Origin: Pogonophryne albipinna
Taxonomy: Eukaryota; Chordata; Actinopteri; Perciformes; Artedidraconidae
Direction: 5' to 3'
Length of the DNA: 64,000 nt
Assembly: GCA_028583405.1 (NCBI GenBank)
Contig: JAPTMU010000027.1
Location: 1,178,001 to 1,242,000 of the forward strand
Shown: in pieces, positions 63,456 through 64,000 of the stretch
Layout: every line of letters begins with the position of its first letter
Numbering within the stretch: the stretch's first letter is position 1
Translations under genes and position numbers: made by a program
Notes under the pieces: model-generated
Database searches by the model: none
Told to the model about the DNA's origin: nothing
The model's input: the letters and a program-made list of their open reading frames with translations, nothing else

Positions 63456-64000
63456 TAGGGATGTGTATTGAGAACCGGTACTAAGTCAATACCGGTACCT
63501 GATTGGACGGTATCGGTATACCGTTAAGCCGCTGGACAAACGGTGCTGCTATCGGTATATATGTTACGTCTAGTTCCTTAGTTTAACTTTAAACCATTCT
63601 GGTTGGTTGGGAACCCTCACCCCGTGTGATGTATCCGGTTTGAGACCCCTCTGATTGGCCACTGTAAATGCCACTCGTCATCTCTCTCAACAGAGCTTTT
63701 ATTATTGTTGTGAGACTCCCGCAGGCATGGCGGACAGAGCGAAGCGATCGAAGGTCTGGGTGCACTTTAAAAAATGTAGTGGCGATAGTGCAAGGTGCAA
63801 TCTATGTACTCAATTAGTTGCTTCTAAAGGGGGTAACACAAGCAACTTAATGAAGCATTTGCAAACGAGACACTCATTGAATCTAAAACGGTGCAGCGTA
63901 TTTGACAGCCTAAACATTGTGGCTGCTAGCGATACTGCTAGTGCTAATACTGCTAGCGGGCTTCAGCCGCGCCGTGTGTAAATGTGACCTGAGCGAAGGC
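63456..64000 (+). mobile_element. hAT element, 5' part, cut by the window edge
   Basis: The left end TAGGGATGTGTATTGAGAAC is followed by ACCGGTACT/GGTATCGGTA words, typical of a hAT family with subterminal palindromes. A BED-finger coding region starts at 63727. The right end lies outside the window. Confidence 0.75.
63727..63981 (+). CDS. hAT transposase, BED zinc finger (possibly first exon)
   Basis: Starts MADRAKRSKVWVHFKK, followed by the BED finger CNLC...HLQTRH with the usual aromatic WVHF in front. A Ser/Ala-rich segment ends at QPRRV with a stop at 63979. The stop overlaps a possible splice donor (GTGTAAATG), so this may be the first exon of a spliced transposase. Alternatively the upstream in-frame codon at 63655 is used. 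The catalytic part would lie beyond the window. Confidence 0.7.
   Translation: MADRAKRSKVWVHFKKCSGDSARCNLCTQLVASKGGNTSNLMKHLQTRHSLNLKRCSVFDSLNIVAASDTASANTASGLQPRRV

Overview
This window reads as non-coding, transposon-dense DNA from a vertebrate, most likely a ray-finned (teleost) fish. The reasons are the mix of mobile elements (L2/CR1-group LINEs, DIRS-type tyrosine-recombinase retrotransposons, Tc1/mariner, many hAT families with 8-bp target duplications, tRNA-derived SINEs, and a KDZ/Zisupton-like intron-containing transposase gene) and several very long (CA)n arrays. I found no conserved single-copy host gene. Every recognisable coding region belongs to a mobile element, and almost all are broken. 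All calls come from reading the sequence; no searches were run.

Layout. 0-5 kb: a candidate DNA transposon, a 40-bp tandem repeat, a perfect-stem hairpin, and a minus-strand L2 LINE carrying two insertions. 5-9 kb: a CA array, a 33-bp minisatellite, and a hAT element (copy 1) holding a foldback element. 9-13.2 kb: a nearly complete plus-strand L2 LINE split by a hAT MITE. 13.2-20 kb: mostly unrecognised sequence with an L2 fragment and a tRNA-derived SINE. 20-28 kb: three hAT-like elements with perfect 8-bp duplications, one of them nested in an AACGTT-rich inverted-repeat element. 28-32 kb: a nearly complete minus-strand LINE with tandem 327-bp units at its 5' end.

33-46.5 kb: DIRS territory. 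It holds an isolated DIRS reverse transcriptase fragment, a 5' half of a DIRS element on the plus strand, and an internally deleted DIRS element on the minus strand. The latter keeps its inverted termini, internal complementary region, RNase H and tyrosine recombinase. Nested hAT elements and long CA arrays lie among them. 46.5-54 kb: mostly unassigned, with SINE remnants, an AT-rich palindrome, a two-copy dispersed repeat with an inserted DNA transposon, and a GC-rich MITE. 54-63.4 kb: a decayed, multi-exon KDZ-type transposase gene interrupted by a hAT element, a SINE and a Tc1 element, the Tc1 itself carrying hAT copy 2. From 63.46 kb a further hAT element begins and runs off the window.

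The elements interact in readable ways. Three insertions have an unoccupied site elsewhere in the window. The two 3'-complete SINEs at 54.4 and 59.1 kb share their 3' tail with the LINE at 28 kb, as expected if that LINE family mobilises them. The nesting gives a relative order of insertion events. The strongest candidates for follow-up are the KDZ gene and the Tc1 that landed in its splice donor, the foldback element whose arms match the inside of a different hAT element, and the unit-repeat leaders of the LINE and DIRS elements.
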